A DNA stretch of 64,000 nt from a bacterium (GTDB taxonomy: Bacteria; UBA8248). Made by a program: the position numbers and the translations under genes. The DNA is taken from NCBI GenBank assembly GCA_022828125.1, contig JAJEJD010000019.1, forward strand, positions 1-64,000. Reading direction: 5' to 3'. This document shows, piece after piece, positions 37,863 through 47,565 of the stretch; positions within the stretch are counted from its first letter, which is position 1, and every line of letters begins with the position of its first letter. The notes below the pieces were generated by a model. It did not search any database, was not told the origin of the DNA, and was given only the letters and a program-made list of their open reading frames with translations.

Positions 37863-38936
37863 CTATTCGATGCGGCTTCCCAGACCGAGTCGCCAATGAT
37901 CCGCCAGAACGAGCGCCATCATCGCTTCGCCGATGGGCACCGCCCGCGTCGCCACGCAAGGGTCGTGCCGCCCTTCCACCTTTACGGTCGTTTTCTCTCC
38001 GGACGTCGTCACAGTGTCCTGCTCAATCAGTATGGAGGAAGTCGGCTTCACCGCGAAGCGAACCACAATCGGCGCGCCCGTGGATATGCCGCCCAAGATT
38101 CCGCCTGCATTGTTCGTCCTCACCCCCGGTTCGCCGTCCTTCATCTCGAAGGGATCGTTGTTCTCCGAACCCCGCATGCCGGCAGCGCGGAATCCGGAGC
38201 CGATTTCCACCCCCTTCACCGCGTTGATGCTCATCATCGCTGCCGCGAGATCGGAGTCGAGACGCCCGTAAAGCGGCTCTCCCCAGCCCGCTGGAACGCC
38301 ATCTGCCAGAACCGTGATGGCGCCTCCCACCGAATCGCCCGCCTTTCGGGCTTCGAGAATAGCCGCCTCCATCCGGGACGCCGTTTCCGCGTCCGGGCAG
38401 CGAACGATGTTTCGCTCTATCTCGTCCGCATCGAAATGAGCACCATCCCAGCGAACCTCCCCCACCTGATCGACATAACCCAGAATCGATACGCCGAGGC
38501 GGGCGAGGAGTTTTTTGGCTATCGCTCCCGCCGCAACGCGCGCGGCCGTCTCCCGCGCGCTGGAACGCCCCCCTCCCCGGTGATCGCGAATCCCCCATTT
38601 TTGGATGTATGTAAAATCCGCGTGTCCCGGGCGAAACAGGTTGCGCAAGGGCTCATATTTGCTTGAGTCGGCGTCTTTGTTCCGGATGAGTATCGAGATG
38701 GGATGCCCGGTCGTCTTGCCCTCGAAGACGCCGGATAAAATCTCGGCCCGGTCCTCTTCTTTTCGCTGGGTCGTCACCCGGCTCTGACCCGGCCGCCTGC
38801 GATCCAAATCGCGCTGGAGATCGGACTCATCGAGCGGCAGGCCCGCCGGACAGCCGTCCACCACGACGCCAAGGGCGGGGCCATGCGACTCTCCCCAGGT
38901 TGTAAAGCGAAACAAACGGCCAAACGTGTTCGACAC
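37863..38936 (-). CDS. aroC: Chorismate synthase
   Basis: Flavin-dependent last step of the shikimate pathway. 357 residues with [65 protein letters not shown] and [13 protein letters not shown] start with AGAGAGG upstream. It follows aroK by 11 bases. Confidence 0.97.
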   Translation of the reverse strand: MSNTFGRLFRFTTWGESHGPALGVVVDGCPAGLPLDESDLQRDLDRRRPGQSRVTTQRKEEDRAEILSGVFEGKTTGHPISILIRNKDADSSKYEPLRNLFRPGHADFTYIQKWGIRDHRGGGRSSARETAARVAAGAIAKKLLARLGVSILGYVDQVGEVRWDGAHFDADEIERNIVRCPDAETASRMEAAILEARKAGDSVGGAITVLADGVPAGWGEPLYGRLDSDLAAAMMSINAVKGVEIGSGFRAAGMRGSENNDPFEMKDGEPGVRTNNAGGILGGISTGAPIVVRFAVKPTSSILIEQDTVTTSGEKTTVKVEGRHDPCVATRAVPIGEAMMALVLADHWRLGLGSRIE

Positions 38937-38947
38937 GATTTCCCTCT

Positions 38948-39487
38948 CTACGTTTCAGTCTTCGACAACACCGTGCGAATTTCAGGCAGAGCCACCGCGA
39001 CGACCGCCTCGGGCGCGCGCGTGTTCTCCACGATCAATTTCGCGAGTTCTTCATAGCGCGGAACGCGCTTTTTGAAAAGCAGACGCAACGCTTCTTCCGG
39101 ATCCGCTTCGTTCTCGATATAGGCAGGCCAGCCATCGGCGCGCACTCTTTCGATGATTTCATTCTCCGGCACCTGGAGATAAACCACGCAATGGGGAGCA
39201 AGCAGAGAGCCGGCGTCCGGCATCATCGGCGTCCCACCGCCGAGCGCAAGAACGAGGTCTTCCCGACCCAACTGCCCGCGCAGCAAGTGATTCTCCATCG
39301 CGCGGAAAGAATCTTCGCCCCTCGCTCTGAAAACCTCGCGAAACCCCAGCCGCTCTCCTGTTTCCTCGAAATGTCTTTGCTCGATCAAATGGTCTAGATC
39401 ATGAAAGGAAAACCCCATTTCCTCGGCGAGCAAAGGGCCGATGGTCGATTTACCGCATCCCTTGAAACCGATGAGCACGACGCTCAC
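38948..39487 (-). CDS. aroK: Shikimate kinase
   Basis: Phosphorylates shikimate at the 3-hydroxyl. 179 residues. Walker A is GFKGCGKST (7-15), followed by [24 protein letters not shown] and [11 protein letters not shown] start overlaps the miaA stop (GTGA). Confidence 0.94.
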   Translation of the reverse strand: MSVVLIGFKGCGKSTIGPLLAEEMGFSFHDLDHLIEQRHFEETGERLGFREVFRARGEDSFRAMENHLLRGQLGREDLVLALGGGTPMMPDAGSLLAPHCVVYLQVPENEIIERVRADGWPAYIENEADPEEALRLLFKKRVPRYEELAKLIVENTRAPEAVVAVALPEIRTVLSKTET

Positions 39488-40473
39488 GAGGAACCCTCCA
39501 TATGAGACTCCAGTCCCAGATACCGGGATACCTTATCATGGGCCTTTTCCAATATAACTTCGAAATTCTTTTCCCGGGGTTCATACCAGTTCACGCCTTC
39601 GAGCTTCCGGAACCAGGTGCGCTGACGTTTCGCGTAACTGCGGTGCAGCCTGGATATTTCCCGAACCGCCTCATCCTCGGCCATCTGTCCCCTGCGCAAC
39701 GCGAGGGCTTCCTGGAATCCAAGACCCTCGAACACCCGGGCGTCGGTGAGATTCTTCCCGGCCAGCATCGCCACTTCATCCAGCATCCCGTCTGAGAGCA
39801 TCCGCCGCACCCTGCGTTCGATCCGCTCGGCGAGGACAGAAGGCGGATACCTGAGACCAATATATAACGGACATGTGAATCTGGGCGCTTTTTGCTCGGC
39901 GCGCAAACGTGAAACAGGCCGCCCCGTCGCCTCATACACCTCCAGGGCGCGAACCACCCTTCGCAAGTCGTTGGGATGAAGTTTCGCGGCCGTTTCGGGG
40001 TCGACGGCGGCGAGGCGCTTGTGCATGGCCACATAGCCCCGCCTGGAAGCCTCCATCTCCAATCGTTTCCTGATTTCCGGCTGCGCCTCCGGCCCGTCGA
40101 AAAATCCCTCCACCAATGCGCGGATATACAAACCGCTCCCCCCCACCACGAGCGGGTATGCGCCTCTGCGATAAATTTCCTCGATCCGAAGGGTCGCTTC
40201 ATCCGCATAGCGCGCCGCGCTATAGGTCTCTCCCAGCTCCGCGACATCCAACATATGATGCGGCACGCCGCCGCGTTCATCCTCCCCAGGCTTGGCGGTG
40301 CCCACGCCAATACCCCGGTAAATCTGCCTGGCGTCGGCGCCGACAATTTCCAGGGACACTCCCTCCTCCCGGAAGCGCCCGGCCAGCGCCACGCCAAAAG
40401 CCGTTTTGCCCGAGCATGTCGTTCCCACAACGATGATAACGGGGCGTGAATTTTGCGATTGCGAGGGACTCAT
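39484..40473 (-). CDS. miaA: tRNA dimethylallyltransferase
   Basis: Adds the isopentenyl group to A37 of tRNAs that read UNN codons. 329 residues. The P-loop is GTTCSGKT instead of the common GPTASGKT. Other motifs: ADARQIYRGIGVGTAKP, PHHMLDV, SGLYIRALVEG and the C-terminal YAKRQRTWFRKL. It is first in a tight miaA-aroK-aroC cluster. Confidence 0.95.
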   Translation of the reverse strand: MSPSQSQNSRPVIIVVGTTCSGKTAFGVALAGRFREEGVSLEIVGADARQIYRGIGVGTAKPGEDERGGVPHHMLDVAELGETYSAARYADEATLRIEEIYRRGAYPLVVGGSGLYIRALVEGFFDGPEAQPEIRKRLEMEASRRGYVAMHKRLAAVDPETAAKLHPNDLRRVVRALEVYEATGRPVSRLRAEQKAPRFTCPLYIGLRYPPSVLAERIERRVRRMLSDGMLDEVAMLAGKNLTDARVFEGLGFQEALALRRGQMAEDEAVREISRLHRSYAKRQRTWFRKLEGVNWYEPREKNFEVILEKAHDKVSRYLGLESHMEGSS

Positions 40474-40588
40474 GGGTCTGGAGCTTCAGGCGGAAGGGAA
40501 TGGCTTCTCCAGGAGATGGAAAAGCCTTGCAAGCATCTCATTTCCAGGCCGGACATGAGAACGGCGCAGGAATCATATCGCTTGAAAA

Positions 40589-41116
40589 TCAAAGCGCTTC
40601 GAGCGCATCCTGAAACGCCGCCAGGTCGGCATCCGAGAACAGGACGAACTCGATGCGGGTAAGCGTACCCGCCGAAGTCTGCAAGTGCGCCGAGCAGACC
40701 TTGAGCATACCGGAGGCGACCGTATTCACATCCAGGCCCCCGACACCCGTGCCGATGGCGGGAAAGGCAATGCTGCTCAGCGAATTCTCCTCGGCCACCT
40801 CGAGGCTCGCCCGGGTGCAGGCTTCCACGAGCTCGGGCGATGTCCTAAGGTCCGTCCCCATGCCCGCCGCATGAATCACGTACCGGGCGGGGAGCTTGCC
40901 GCCGTCCGTGATGACTGCATCCCCGACCCGAATCGGCCCCTTGGACACGGCTTCAACCTCTATCGCCTGCCCGCCCTTTCGCTTGATGGCGCCGGCCACG
41001 CCCGCGCCCATCCAGAGATGGTTGTTGGCTGCATTCACTACGGCGTCCATATCGGATTCGGTAATGTCCCCCTGACGAAGGACAACGCATCCACGACCGA
41101 CGCGCTTTTCATTCAT
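40589..41116 (-). CDS. Macro-domain protein
   Basis: ADP-ribose or O-acetyl-ADP-ribose binding/hydrolysing module of 175 residues. Motifs: VVNAANNHLWMGAGVAGAIKRKGG, VITDGGKLPARYVIHAAGM and SIAFPAIGTGVGGLD. It stands alone between miaA and the IHF gene, without a visible ADP-ribosyltransferase partner. MacroD- or YmdB-like deacetylase activity is likely from the family. Confidence 0.9.
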   Translation of the reverse strand: MNEKRVGRGCVVLRQGDITESDMDAVVNAANNHLWMGAGVAGAIKRKGGQAIEVEAVSKGPIRVGDAVITDGGKLPARYVIHAAGMGTDLRTSPELVEACTRASLEVAEENSLSSIAFPAIGTGVGGLDVNTVASGMLKVCSAHLQTSAGTLTRIEFVLFSDADLAAFQDALEAL

Positions 41117-41174
41117 GAGAAAAATTCCGATAGGGCGGGATTGTCCCGGTTGGACGTGTTACCTGAAAATCACG

Positions 41175-41552
41175 CTAGCAAAAGAGAGAATCGTCTTCCT
41201 CGGAATCACCCGGCGCCGAAGCGCCGCTGCCTGAAGACTCGGGCGCTCCCCCATCCTCATCGAAAGAAGCGGGTCCGAAGTGATCGACCATCTGTCTCAA
41301 TTCTTTTCCCGCCTTGAAGAACGGCACATTCTTGGGCGGAATCGCCACCGCCTCACCCGTTCTCGGGTTTCGGCCGTCGCGGCTGTTTCTCGAACGAACG
41401 CGGAAACTCCCGAATCCACGCAACTCCACTTTATCGCCTTGCGCCAGGGCTCCCATGATGCTCCCGAAAACAATGTTCACAATGCGCTCGGTGTCTTTTT
41501 TCGTGAGATTGATCTTCTCAGCTATCTGCTCAACCAACTCGGCCTTAGTCAT
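41175..41552 (-). CDS. Integration host factor/HU-like DNA-binding protein
   Basis: Nucleoid protein of 125 residues from MTKAELVEQ. The HU/IHF core (1-90) includes GFGSFRVRSRNSRDGRNPRTGEAVAIPPKNVPFFKAGKELR. The beta-arm tip has NPRTGE. About 30 extra residues follow, rich in Ser, Gly, Asp and Glu and ending FC, which is unusual for the family. Its place after rpsA matches the rpsA-ihfB order, so it is probably the IHF beta-type subunit. Upstream ATGs four codons earlier overlap the GGAGG. Confidence 0.9.
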   Translation of the reverse strand: MTKAELVEQIAEKINLTKKDTERIVNIVFGSIMGALAQGDKVELRGFGSFRVRSRNSRDGRNPRTGEAVAIPPKNVPFFKAGKELRQMVDHFGPASFDEDGGAPESSGSGASAPGDSEEDDSLFC

Positions 41553-41803
41553 GAGAATCATCATCCTCCCTGTGAGCGCGATGGATACGTCCGCGTTTCG
41601 GGAAACCCACGCTCCAGTCCTCTGGATTCCATTTTTCGCCCGGCGCAGTCACCGAATCAAACGAGGGCATCCGCCCGTGTCGCATCGAATGACCGGTGAA
41701 TCGGCCACGTGCGCCAAAACGACGACGACCCCTTCAGGCGGCGAGGCGTCTCGCGATCCCATATTCCCAAAATTCATCGGATGGCTTCATACCACCCGCT
41801 CGA

Positions 41804-43657
41804 TTATTCCGCTTTCTCTTCCTCGTCCGCTTCGCCAGCAACCTCCGCAACGGTTTCCACCTCGGACGCAGCCTCCGCAACGACTTCCGCCTCGTGCTCG
41901 TCCCCTGCTTCCACTTCCTCTGCTTCTTCGGCGGACGTCGCGCTTTCCTCTTCAGCCGGCTCCGCAGGCAGGGGCGCCCGGCTTACAACCGGATCCTCAC
42001 CGGTGGACTCCACATAGGCGCGGATGCTCAAACCCAGCCTTCTTTGGTCCCGATCGATTTTGATGACGCGCATTTTGAATACGTCGCCCACATGCACCAC
42101 GTCCTGAGGTTCTTTCACCTTGTCCGAGTCGAGTTCGGAGATGTGCACCAGCCCCTCCAACTCTTCCTCGGGTGCTGCGAATACGCCGAAATTCGTGATT
42201 TTCGTGATTTTCGCCTCGATATCGTCATCCACCGCATAACGGTCGTTGATGTCGTCCCAGGGATCCGGGGTGATTTGCTTCACCCCGAGAGAGAGGCGCT
42301 CCTTCTCGACGTCCACGCTCAGAACGACCGCTTCGATCTCCTGGCCCTTGCGCAGGATTTCTGAGGGATGCTTGAAGCGCTGCGTCCAGGAAATGTCCGA
42401 AATATGGATGAGGCCGTCGATACCCTCGTCCAGGGCGACGAAGGCGCCGAATTCCGTCAAATTTCGGATGCTGCCCGTCACGCGCATCCCCACGGGGTAT
42501 TTCTCCTCCACCGTGGTCCACGGATTGGCCTCGACCTGCTTCATGCCCAGGGAGATTCGGCGGCCTTCCTTGTCCAAGTTCAAAACGACGGCTTCCACCA
42601 CATCGCCCACCGCGACGAATTTCGAGGGATGGCGAACGCGCCTCGTCCACGACATCTCCGAGACGTGCACCAGACCCTCGACGCCCTGTTCGAGTTCGAC
42701 GAAAGCGCCGTAATCTGTGATGGAGACCACCCGTCCGCGAACCTTGCCGGTCATGGGATACTTGATTTCCACGTTCTCCCAGGGGTCCGGCGTGATCTGC
42801 TTGTGGCCCAGGGAGACGCGCTCGCGCTCCTTGTCGTATTTGAGCACGATGACTTTGACGCTGTCCCCGATGGAGAGAAGCTCGCTCGGGTGGCTCACCC
42901 GCCCCCAGGACATATCCGTGATGTGGAGCAGGCCGTCGATTCCGCCCAGGTCGATGAACGCCCCGTAGTCGGTGATGTTCTTGACGACGCCGACCTTCTC
43001 CATGCCCTCCGTGAGGTTCGCGAGCGTCTCGCGCTTGAGTTCCGCTCTCTCATCCTCCAACAGCACGCGCCTGGAGAGAACGATGTTCCCGCGCTTTCTG
43101 TTGAGCTTGATGATCTTCATGTCGAAGGATTTGCCGATAAACTGATCGAGGTTCCTCACCGGCCTCAGATCGACCTGGGAACCCGGCAAAAAGGCTTTCA
43201 GGCCGATATCGACCGTGAGCCCGCCCTTGATGCGGGCGACGACCTCGCCCTGGATGATCTCGTCGTTATCATGGGCTTTGCTGATCTCGTCCCATATCTT
43301 GATGCGGTTGGCTTTTTCCTTCGAGAGCACGATGAGGCCGTCATCATCCTCACGCTCTTCGACGAAAACCTCCACCCTGTCGCCGGGCTGGAGATCCCGC
43401 CCTCGGCTCGGAAATTCAAAGCGAGGCACCAAACCCTCTGATTTATAACCTACGTCCACCAGCACATATTCGCCTTCCATCCCCACAACCGTTCCTTCGA
43501 TGATTTCGCCGTCCTGCACCTGCATGGTGGAGGCGTACAGATCATCCATTTGTTCAGTAGAAAGGCTGTCGGGGTCCACCTCGTCCGGGAGCAGTTCGGC
43601 CACTTTCGATGAGAAGTCGGGCTGAGTCTCTGATTCGTTAGAGGAAGTTTCATTCAT
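41804..43657 (-). CDS. rpsA: 30S ribosomal protein S1
   Basis: RNA-binding ribosomal protein that helps recruit mRNA. 617 residues with six S1 domains: about 47-115, 133-200, 217-287, 303-373, 390-460 and 477-547, the last four with clear ITDYGAF/LTEFGAF/ITNFGVF cores. The last 70 residues are a very acidic Glu/Ala tail. It follows cmk and precedes IHF, a widely conserved order. Confidence 0.96.
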   Translation of the reverse strand: MNETSSNESETQPDFSSKVAELLPDEVDPDSLSTEQMDDLYASTMQVQDGEIIEGTVVGMEGEYVLVDVGYKSEGLVPRFEFPSRGRDLQPGDRVEVFVEEREDDDGLIVLSKEKANRIKIWDEISKAHDNDEIIQGEVVARIKGGLTVDIGLKAFLPGSQVDLRPVRNLDQFIGKSFDMKIIKLNRKRGNIVLSRRVLLEDERAELKRETLANLTEGMEKVGVVKNITDYGAFIDLGGIDGLLHITDMSWGRVSHPSELLSIGDSVKVIVLKYDKERERVSLGHKQITPDPWENVEIKYPMTGKVRGRVVSITDYGAFVELEQGVEGLVHVSEMSWTRRVRHPSKFVAVGDVVEAVVLNLDKEGRRISLGMKQVEANPWTTVEEKYPVGMRVTGSIRNLTEFGAFVALDEGIDGLIHISDISWTQRFKHPSEILRKGQEIEAVVLSVDVEKERLSLGVKQITPDPWDDINDRYAVDDDIEAKITKITNFGVFAAPEEELEGLVHISELDSDKVKEPQDVVHVGDVFKMRVIKIDRDQRRLGLSIRAYVESTGEDPVVSRAPLPAEPAEEESATSAEEAEEVEAGDEHEAEVVAEAASEVETVAEVAGEADEEEKAE

Positions 43658-43756
43658 CTGTTTGTGTTACCTCGTTCTGACAAAAAGAAAATTGCCGCCA
43701 CTGCTCAAGCGCCCATCGCTATCGCAGTCATCGGCATGAAATTGGCGGAAGAAATT

Positions 43757-43785
43757 ATATTACACCCGAGAAAGGAGAGAATCAA
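43757..43785 (-). promoter_or_regulatory. Probable rpsA promoter
   Basis: Minus strand TTGATT (43785-43780), 17 bases, TAATAT (43762-43757), overlapping a perfect TATAAT (43759-43754). It gives rpsA its own promoter and a leader of about 90 bases. Confidence 0.55.
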
Positions 43786-43793
43786 CCAATAAC

Positions 43794-44531
43794 TCAAGCA
43801 TCCTCAATGACTTCCCCGTAAACCAGGCGGATTTTCTCTAGCATGACCTCGACCACCTGGTCAACGCCCATATTGTCCGTCTGAATTTCCTCGGCGTCTT
43901 CGGCCTTGCGCAGCGGCGCGCTGGCTCTGTGGCGGTCTCTCTCGTCCCTGCGCTTCAAGTCCTCGCGCAGACGATCGGGGTGAAAAGAGACTCCCCTCGC
44001 CTTGAGTTCGGCGAAGCGGCGCTGGATTCGCACTTCGATGTCCGCGTCGACAAAAAATTTCAGCCTGGCATCCGGGAAAACGACCGTGCCGATGTCGCGC
44101 CCGTCGATGACGGCCCCGCGCTTTCGCCCGAAATTCCTCTGAAAATCGAGCAGCGCCGCCCGCACTCCGGGGATCGCCGACACGCGCGACGCCATGTCGC
44201 TTATCTCTTCATCCCGGAGCGCATAGGTAACGTCTTCTCCATCCAGGATGTTTTTCCAGTCATTCCCCTCTTTGCGGCACTCGAAGCGCAAATCATGCGC
44301 GGAGTCGCCCGCCCGGCTCTCGAAATCACCCTCCCGATTCTTCTTCAAGACCCGGTAACCCACCGCCCGGTAGAGCGCGCCGCTCTCCAGATAGTCGAAA
44401 CCCAGCCTCTCCGCGATCCCCTTGGCCGCCGTGCTCTTTCCCGAACCCGCAGGACCATCGATGGGTATCACGATCCCGGCCGATTTTCGGCTTGATTTCT
44501 CTCTCAAGCCCAACCCTTTTTTCGCGCCCAT
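43794..44531 (-). CDS. cmk: Cytidylate kinase
   Basis: Phosphorylates CMP and dCMP. 245 residues including an N-terminal extension of about 20. The P-loop is IDGPAGSGKSTAAKGIAERLG, followed by YLESGALYRAVGYRV, VIDGRDIGTVVFPDA and a basic lid RDERDRHRASAPL. The start overlaps the tyrA end. The usual partner aroA is absent between tyrA and cmk. Confidence 0.95.
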   Translation of the reverse strand: MGAKKGLGLREKSSRKSAGIVIPIDGPAGSGKSTAAKGIAERLGFDYLESGALYRAVGYRVLKKNREGDFESRAGDSAHDLRFECRKEGNDWKNILDGEDVTYALRDEEISDMASRVSAIPGVRAALLDFQRNFGRKRGAVIDGRDIGTVVFPDARLKFFVDADIEVRIQRRFAELKARGVSFHPDRLREDLKRRDERDRHRASAPLRKAEDAEEIQTDNMGVDQVVEVMLEKIRLVYGEVIEDA

Positions 44532-45370
44532 TCATCCCGGCCATCCCTGGCCCTTTGAAACGCGCGCTCAAGCCCCTCGGAATCCGCTTCTTCCAACAAA
44601 CGGCGAAGTTCCGCCAATTCCCTCTCGAACCTGTCGAGCGCACCCAGCAGCGCCTCCTGGTTGTCCTCGCAGATTTCGCGCCACATTTCCGCCCCTGAGG
44701 ACGCGATTCGGGAAAAATCCCGAAACCCGCTGGACGCATGCCGGAGCGCCTCTCCCCGGAGGACGGTGTGCATCATGGCGTAGGCTACCAGATGCGGAAG
44801 ATGGCTGATGTCGGCCATCACCCGATCATGGGTATCAGGGTCGAGAATCTCCACGCTTGCGCCCACTCCCTCCCATAGCGCTCGTAAACGCTCGATGGAT
44901 TTGGGGTGCGTTCTCTCCGTCGGGGTCAGGATGGTCTGGTGCGCATCGAAGAGAGTGGAGAAACTCGCCTCCACCCCGGTTTTCTCGCCTCCGGCGACGG
45001 GATGACTCGCCAGGAATTTCACCTCTCCCAAATCCATCGCCTCGACCGCGCGCACGTAGGGCGCCTTTACGCTGCCCACGTCGGTGAGGACGGCCCCGGG
45101 AGCCATCGCGGGTAAAATCGCCTCCGTCACCCGCACCGCCGCACGAACGGGGGTGCATACCACCACGAGGTCCGAATCGCGCACCGCTTCCAGGTGGCTC
45201 GTCTCGAAGCGATCCACGACACCCAGCTCAAGCGCGCGTTCGAGGTTGCCCAGGCTCCGGCCTGCGCCGACGAACCTCGAAACGAGGCCTCTCTCCCGGG
45301 CGGCGCGGGCCAGCGAGCCTCCGATGAGCCCCACGCCGATGATGGTCATCTGCTCGAAAAGCACATTCAT
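44504..45370 (-). CDS. tyrA: Prephenate dehydrogenase
   Basis: NAD(P)-dependent oxidative decarboxylase leading to tyrosine. 288 residues: Rossmann IIGVGLIGGSLARAARERG, VVVCTPVRA, DVGSVKA, SHPVAGGEKTGVEAS and ISHLPHLVAYAMM. No chorismate mutase or ACT domain is fused. It lies between hisC and cmk. Confidence 0.94.
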   Translation of the reverse strand: MNVLFEQMTIIGVGLIGGSLARAARERGLVSRFVGAGRSLGNLERALELGVVDRFETSHLEAVRDSDLVVVCTPVRAAVRVTEAILPAMAPGAVLTDVGSVKAPYVRAVEAMDLGEVKFLASHPVAGGEKTGVEASFSTLFDAHQTILTPTERTHPKSIERLRALWEGVGASVEILDPDTHDRVMADISHLPHLVAYAMMHTVLRGEALRHASSGFRDFSRIASSGAEMWREICEDNQEALLGALDRFERELAELRRLLEEADSEGLERAFQRARDGRDEWARKKGWA

Positions 45371-45428
45371 ATCCTTCTGGATATATCTATAAACTACATT
45401 AGGTTACATTCAAATCTAATTGTTTTAT

Positions 45429-46517
45429 TTATATATCCATCACTTTACATAACGCTTTGATGACCGCCTCGTTTTCCTCCGGCGTACCGATGGAAATCCG
45501 CAGGTGGCGCGGAAAGCCGTATCCCGCCACGGGCCGGACGATGACGCCCTCCCTGAGCAATGCTTCGTACACCCCCATCGCTTCGCCCACCTCGACCATC
45601 ATGAAATTCCCCTGCGTGGGCACGAAGGGAAGGCCCATGGCCGACAGTTCGTACACGAAATACTCCCGGCCCTCCGCGTTCACCGCCACCGACCTTTCGA
45701 CGTGCTCGACGTCGCCCAGGGCGGCCTGCGCGGCCACGAGGGCCAGGGAATTCACGTTGAACGGTTCGCGGACGCTCTCCATTGCCTGCGCGACTTCCGC
45801 ATCCGCCACGCCGTAGCCGACGCGCAAGCCGGCCAGCCCGTAGACCTTCGAGAAGGTGCGCATGGCGACCAGGTTCGGGAATTCACCCAGCATCTGCGCG
45901 GCGTCGGGATAATCTTCGAGATGCGCGTAGTGGCAATAGGCCTCGTCCATGACGACGAGAGCGCTCCGCGGAATTTTTTTCAGAAATTCCCGGAGTTTCC
46001 CCTCCCCCACCGCCGTACCCGTGGGGTTGTTCGGGTTCGCCAGGAAAACGATTTTCGTCTTCTCGCATACGAGGTCCGCCATGGCGCCCAGGTCCTGGTG
46101 GTAATCACGCATCGGCGCGCGCCTGATCTCGCAAGAACTCAGTTGAGAGACGATGTGATAGACGATGAAGGCGCCTTCTGAGAAAACCACGGGGTCCCCG
46201 GGGTCGAGGTAGGCATGCGCCAGAATCTCCAGAACCTCGTTCGTTCCGTTACCAAGGACGAAATTCGCAGGCGCCAGCCCGTGGTGTCCGGCCAGCGCGT
46301 TTTTGAGGTAAAAACCCCCGCCGTCGGGGTAGCGGTGCAATTCCCTGATGGCGCCGTTCATCGCTTCGACCGCCTTGGGCGAAGGCCCCAGGGGGTTTTC
46401 GTTCGAGGCCACCTTGATGGAATCGGCGACTCCGAGTTCGCGCTCGAGTTCCTCCACGGGCTTTCCCGGCTGGTAGACGATAATATCCGAAACGGGCCGC
46501 GCCCTTTGAAATTTCAT
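45429..46517 (-). CDS. hisC: Histidinol-phosphate/aromatic aminotransferase
   Basis: PLP enzyme of fold type I, 362 residues. Motifs: ASNENPLGPSPKA, YPDGGGFYLKNALA, GNGTNEVLEIL, NPNNPTG, DEAYCHY and the PLP lysine in TFSKVYGLAGLRVGYG. Its place between pheA and tyrA suggests it also or mainly transaminates phenylpyruvate and hydroxyphenylpyruvate. ATG 46517 has GAGGAG five bases upstream; GTG 46523 overlaps that site. Confidence 0.93.
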   Translation of the reverse strand: MKFQRARPVSDIIVYQPGKPVEELERELGVADSIKVASNENPLGPSPKAVEAMNGAIRELHRYPDGGGFYLKNALAGHHGLAPANFVLGNGTNEVLEILAHAYLDPGDPVVFSEGAFIVYHIVSQLSSCEIRRAPMRDYHQDLGAMADLVCEKTKIVFLANPNNPTGTAVGEGKLREFLKKIPRSALVVMDEAYCHYAHLEDYPDAAQMLGEFPNLVAMRTFSKVYGLAGLRVGYGVADAEVAQAMESVREPFNVNSLALVAAQAALGDVEHVERSVAVNAEGREYFVYELSAMGLPFVPTQGNFMMVEVGEAMGVYEALLREGVIVRPVAGYGFPRHLRISIGTPEENEAVIKALCKVMDI

Positions 46518-46575
46518 TCCCACTCCTCATGCTTTGAAGGCGTAAAAGCCTCGCGCCCGAATAAACCCCTCAAAA

Positions 46576-47415
46576 TCATTTCGCTTCCCGCGCTCGTTGC
46601 AGCACGGGATAGGAGCCCAGCACACGAACAAAATCCACCAGATTCCTCAGTTCCGAAATACCTTTCGCGATTGCTTCATCTTCCGCGAAACCGTCGATTT
46701 CCATGTAGAAAACATACTCCCACGCCACTTTACGCGAAGGCCGGGACTCGATTTTCGTCATGTTCAGCTCACGCTCCGCGATGGGCGCAAGCGCCTTGTA
46801 GAGCGCGCCCGATTCGTTTTTCAAGCCGAAGAGAAGGCTCGTCTTCGATTGCGCCGCCCGCTCGGGTTTTTCGGTTCCGATGACGAAAAAGCGCGTCACG
46901 TTGATGATCTCGGAATCGAGTTTCTCCTCCATGATCTTCAGGCCATAATGCTCGGCCGCCAGACGGCTGCCCAAAGCACCTAGCCGCGGGTCTTCGGCGG
47001 CCATCTTCGCCGCCAACGACGTGCTCAAAACCTCTTCGATCTTGACGCCCGAGGCGTTGGCCCGAAGCCAGCGCCGGCATTGAGCCACCGCATGGGGGTG
47101 GCTGAGTATGCGCTCCACCTGCTCGATGGAGCCTGCGTTCGTGAGCAGGTGGATGTCGATGGGCAGCCGGATTTCACCCTCCACCAGCAAAGAGGATCCC
47201 AGCAGCCTGTCGAGCGTGATGTTGACCGTGCCCTCGATCGCGTTCTCTATCGGCACCACGCCCCACCGGGAGCGGCGGCCTTCCACCTCATCGAACACGG
47301 CGTCGATGCTTTGTACGGGCGTGAGAGCGGCCCCCTCGCCGAAGCGCAGAATGGCCGCCTCGTGCGTGAAGGTGGCCTCCGGCCCCAGATAGCTCACTCT
47401 CGGCAAATCGTTCAT
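46576..47415 (-). CDS. pheA: Prephenate dehydratase
   Basis: Converts prephenate to phenylpyruvate. 279 residues: dehydratase domain (SYLGPEATFTHEAA, VPIENAIEGTVN, INVTRFFVIG with the catalytic TRF) and a C-terminal ACT domain with the phenylalanine-binding ESRPSRKVAWEYVFYMEIDG. There is no N-terminal chorismate mutase domain, so that activity must be encoded outside the window. Confidence 0.95.
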   Translation of the reverse strand: MNDLPRVSYLGPEATFTHEAAILRFGEGAALTPVQSIDAVFDEVEGRRSRWGVVPIENAIEGTVNITLDRLLGSSLLVEGEIRLPIDIHLLTNAGSIEQVERILSHPHAVAQCRRWLRANASGVKIEEVLSTSLAAKMAAEDPRLGALGSRLAAEHYGLKIMEEKLDSEIINVTRFFVIGTEKPERAAQSKTSLLFGLKNESGALYKALAPIAERELNMTKIESRPSRKVAWEYVFYMEIDGFAEDEAIAKGISELRNLVDFVRVLGSYPVLQRAREAK

Positions 47416-47460
47416 GACGCAAGGCTCCGATCCAAGAATAACGTCACCAAAAACCGCGCT

Positions 47461-47489
47461 ATCCTACCCCAAGGCCCAGTGATTGTGAA
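47461..47489 (-). promoter_or_regulatory. Probable pheA promoter
   Basis: Minus strand TTCACA (47489-47484), 17 bases, TAGGAT (47466-47461), 46 bases before the pheA ATG. It would drive pheA-hisC-tyrA-cmk. Confidence 0.6.
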
Positions 47490-47565
47490 CGCCCCGAAGC
47501 TCTGGCAAACTAGCGCGGGTTCGCCGACGCCGGCGGACGTTTCTTGCGCATTCATGAGGAAAAGA

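Noticed and set aside
46215-46883. 222-codon plus-strand frame across hisC and pheA
   Set aside because: Antisense shadow of two well-supported genes.
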